From: Gemmatimonadota bacterium
Lineage (GTDB): Bacteria; Gemmatimonadota; Gemmatimonadetes; Longimicrobiales; Gaopeijiaceae
Assembly (NCBI GenBank): GCA_003562075.1
Contig: PWWP01000096.1
Span: 1-54,490, forward strand
Direction: 5' to 3'
DNA length: 54,490 nt
Both the position numbers and the translations under genes were made by a program. Shown here in pieces: positions 52,612-54,490 of this stretch. Each line of letters begins with the position of its first letter. Position 1 is the first letter of the stretch. Under the pieces are notes generated by a model, which ran no database searches, was not told where the DNA came from, and saw only the letters and a list, made by a program, of their open reading frames with translations.

Positions 52612-52648
52612 ATCAAGGGCTCAAGTCACTCCGGTAGTTCCCCACGAA
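52612..52648 (+). repeat. Direct repeat A, right copy (3' end of the M55 gene)
   Basis: 36 of 37 bases match 49039-49075. It contains the stop codon and the last 11 codons (FVGNYRSDLSP) of the M55 peptidase gene on the minus strand, so the coding end of that gene is part of the repeat. Confidence 0.9.
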
Positions 52649-53536
52649 TTGGAGGAACTTGGCCAATTCCACCATGTCTGCGGCCTGGTGCCGGATGGTC
52701 CGGGAGCCGGCTCGTTCTACGATGGGCAGATAGGACAGGACCTCGGCAGGCCGGTAATTCTTGAAGGTGAGTTCCAGGACCGGTGGGCCGTCCAGGACGT
52801 GGGGCTGGAAGTCGTCCAGCCGTTCCAGGGCGCGCTGAGCACCTTCCCGGATTCGGGTCTGGGCCGCCGCCGGGGTCAGGGTCCGGGCCGAGTGGAACCC
52901 CAGGGCCTCCTTCACCGCCACGCCCTCCACGTCGCCCAGTATCTCCACCATCTCGTCCACGGTGACGTTGTCTCCGGTGACCAGGGCGACGGGGACTCCG
53001 AAGTGGCCGGCGATGGCCGCATTCATCCCGCCCTCCGGCATGTCCACGCCGTTCAGGTTGACGGCGGCGTAGTTGGCGCTGGAGAAGGTGTGGGCCCGGA
53101 CCCCTTCCTCGTTGGTGGCTGCCGAGTGGTACCCGATGAAGAAGGCGGCATCGAAGCTCTCATCGATTCCCTGCATCATGTGGAGGGGCCGGGGCCAGGA
53201 CCGGATGATCTCCACATCGGCGGGGAACCGGTCGATGAGAAGGTTCTGCCCATTCCCATGAGCGTCGGCCACCACGAAGTAGGTGGCGCCGGCGGCCCGA
53301 GCTCCCTCGATGGCGGCCAGCGTCTCCTCAGTGGCGATCTCCCGGAATCGCTGATACTCGAAGCCACCGGGCCCGAGCTGTTCCGGCGTGACTGCTCCGG
53401 CCACCCCTTCCAGGTCCACCGAAATGAAGACCCGGAGGCCTTCACCTGGGTCGGAGGCCGACCCGTCCAGAGGTGGCCCGTCCGTCATGGGGGTGACGAT
53501 CAAGGCTGCGGCGGCGAGGAGCGAAAGGATGGACAT
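52613..53536 (-). CDS. M55-family D-aminopeptidase (DppA-like)
   Basis: A 307-residue zinc peptidase. Signal peptide or N-terminal anchor at about 1-20. Metal-site motifs of DppA: ISVDLEGVAG (Asp41, Glu43), VVADAHGNGQN (Asp91, His93), FFIGYHSAA (His137) and the Glu168 region GVDMPEGGMNAAIAG, followed by GHFGVPVALVTGDN. DppA-type enzymes release D-Ala from D-Ala dipeptides and are linked to peptidoglycan turnover or dipeptide use. The ATG at 53534-53536 gives the signal peptide; a longer reading to 53647 adds 37 residues. The last 11 codons are inside repeat A, so the 3' end may have been rebuilt by the insertion. Confidence 0.9.
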   Translation of the reverse strand: MSILSLLAAAALIVTPMTDGPPLDGSASDPGEGLRVFISVDLEGVAGAVTPEQLGPGGFEYQRFREIATEETLAAIEGARAAGATYFVVADAHGNGQNLLIDRFPADVEIIRSWPRPLHMMQGIDESFDAAFFIGYHSAATNEEGVRAHTFSSANYAAVNLNGVDMPEGGMNAAIAGHFGVPVALVTGDNVTVDEMVEILGDVEGVAVKEALGFHSARTLTPAAAQTRIREGAQRALERLDDFQPHVLDGPPVLELTFKNYRPAEVLSYLPIVERAGSRTIRHQAADMVELAKFLQFVGNYRSDLSP

Positions 53537-53752
53537 GAGGCTTTCCGTGACGAAGAGGGTGATGGCAGGCTTGATGCACGCTTTTCCGCTCTGAGTGGCG
53601 GGGATGGTCCCAGGTGGGAGGTGCCCCACTTCTCCTGAAAGCGGCATTGTCGATCAAAGGGGGAAGCTGGGTTCAGAGGGAGGCGGTGGCAAGCTGGGGC
53701 CGGAAGGCGGAGGCTGACTGGAGTGCTGGAAGCGGGGGGGTGGGACGAAAGA

Positions 53753-53785
53753 CTCCCCCACTCCCTATCAATGGGAGTGGGGGAG
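53753..53785 (-). terminator. Intrinsic terminator after the TonB receptor gene
   Basis: A perfect 13-bp stem (53753-53765 with 53773-53785) and a 7-base loop. On the minus strand it is followed by TCTTTCGT. It separates the TonB receptor gene from the M55 gene. Confidence 0.8.
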
Positions 53786-53830
53786 GACGGTCCGTCAGGC
53801 GCCGTATCCGTGGGCTGGGCGCCACCTTCG

Positions 53831-54490
53831 TCAGAAGGCGTAGTCCACGCTCAGGCGGAAGTGACGGGGAGGAGCGACCCTGGCCTCGTATCGGACCGAG
53901 GAGTCGATGTAGAAGGTGTCCGTCAGGTTATTGGCGTTCAGCGAGACCCCGAAGCGACCATTCCGGAAGCCGGCAAAGGCGCTGCTCACCGTGTACGAGG
54001 GCATGGTGTAGGCATCGCCACCGGATCCGGCCTGGTCACCCATGTAGTTCAGGCCACCTCCCAGGTAGAAGCCCCGGAGGGGCCCGGCCAGGAAGTCGTG
54101 CCGCCCGAAGAGGGATGCGGAGATGTCACTTACCCGTTCCACCCGGCTTCCGTCGGGTTCTACCGCCTTGCCCCGATAGAAATTGCCGCCCAGTTGCCAG
54201 CCGCTCCACTGGCCCATGACCTCCAGCTCCACACCCTGATTTTCCTGATCCAGAAGGAGGAGGTTCCCGGGGTTGTCGAAATCCGGGAGGCGGTTGTTGG
54301 TGGAGACGATGTCGAAGAGGGCAATTCCGCCCGTCAGCCCGCCATCCAGTAGCTCCACTCGGGCGCCCACCTCCCAGATCTCCCCTACCGAGGGCGGGAG
54401 AGCCTCCTGGGACTCGCCCAGACTTCCGGCGTTGGGCTGGAAGGTGTCCGAGTTGTTTACGTAGAAGGACAATTCCGGACGTGGCTGGTA
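53831..54490 (-). CDS. TonB-dependent receptor, C-terminal part (siderophore receptor-like)
   Basis: The 3' end of a larger gene whose 5' part lies beyond the window. The open frame runs through to the last base (YQPRPELSFYVNN at the edge); the TTG near 54472 is not a real start. The 219 residues seen are the end of a beta-barrel: FYVNNSDTFQPNAGS matches the SESFxPN-type loop of siderophore receptors, and the end (LTDTFYIDSSVRYEARVAPPR, then LSVDYAF) has the final amphipathic strand with terminal Phe needed for BAM recognition. The receptor would take up Fe-siderophore or a similar chelate using TonB. The ligand cannot be told from this part. Confidence 0.9.
   Translation of the reverse strand, partial: YQPRPELSFYVNNSDTFQPNAGSLGESQEALPPSVGEIWEVGARVELLDGGLTGGIALFDIVSTNNRLPDFDNPGNLLLLDQENQGVELEVMGQWSGWQLGGNFYRGKAVEPDGSRVERVSDISASLFGRHDFLAGPLRGFYLGGGLNYMGDQAGSGGDAYTMPSYTVSSAFAGFRNGRFGVSLNANNLTDTFYIDSSVRYEARVAPPRHFRLSVDYAF

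Larger units (their letters stand above)
49039..52648. mobile_element. Candidate genomic insert bounded by direct repeat A
   Basis: A 3.6-kb segment with repeat A at both ends and cargo unlike the surroundings: a DUF4143-type ATPase on the minus strand, and thioredoxin-like, cysteine-rich peptide and propeller genes on the plus strand. The right copy forms the true 3' end of the M55 gene and the left copy is an orphan end, as expected after integration at a gene's 3' terminus. No integrase or transposase is inside, so either the enzyme acts in trans or the copy arose by recombination. Confidence 0.5.

Overview
The window looks like chromosomal DNA of a high-GC, Gram-negative-type bacterium, most likely of the Gemmatimonadota or a close relative. 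This is inferred from content, not from a search. The evidence is the outer-membrane machinery (a SusC/SusD pair, a second TonB-dependent receptor, an Omp85-type barrel, an RND efflux operon), many secreted zinc metallopeptidases, many lipoproteins, and tRNA genes without encoded CCA. Most gene starts carry a clear GGAGG-type ribosome binding site.

Layout. 1-110: 3' end of a tRNA-Lys and a bidirectional terminator. 0.2-6.9 kb: a lipoprotein, a very large peptidase-propeller-barrel fusion, and a convergent met-zincin. 7.0-13.7 kb (minus): an efflux block of P1B-4 metal ATPase, RND permease and RND adaptor. 13.9-15.7 kb: a PA0069-type radical SAM protein, then RNase P RNA and tRNA-Arg(CCG) with a terminator. 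15.9-20.7 kb: TPR lipoprotein, MarR regulator, a 43-residue small protein, ArgJ, a sulfocyanin-like blue copper lipoprotein and an unknown secreted protein. 20.7-25.0 kb: a tight operon of a glutamate-cysteine ligase-like/CBS fusion, an AstE/AspA-type deacylase and an HD-GYP response regulator. 25.0-28.7 kb (minus): Ycf46-like AAA ATPase, MscS channel, aminotransferase. 28.9-34.7 kb: ApgM, a TPR protein, and an overlapping M16-M16-Nudix operon. 34.8-38.7 kb: ECF sigma factor, anti-sigma factor, HolA and a SPOR protein. 38.9-42.7 kb: CopA and a cardiolipin synthase-like protein. 42.9-48.5 kb: M19 dipeptidase, SusD and SusC. 49.0-52.65 kb: an island-like insert. 52.6 kb to the end: an M55 D-aminopeptidase and the C-terminal part of a TonB receptor.

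The most unusual stretch is 49039-52648. A repeat of 37 bases with one mismatch, which contains the last codons of the M55 peptidase gene, occurs at both edges in the same orientation. Between the copies lie a DUF4143-type ATPase, a thioredoxin-like protein with no ordinary start codon, a 67-residue precursor of a secreted peptide with six cysteines, and a beta-propeller lipoprotein. The last three are packed head to tail and look like one functional cassette. Its arrangement recalls the NVEALA peptide/6-bladed propeller neighbourhoods of Bacteroidota, but I cannot assign a function.

Taken together, the genes suggest an organism that scavenges peptides through secreted proteases and TonB/SusC uptake, and that controls copper and other transition metals with two different P1B ATPases and a blue copper protein.
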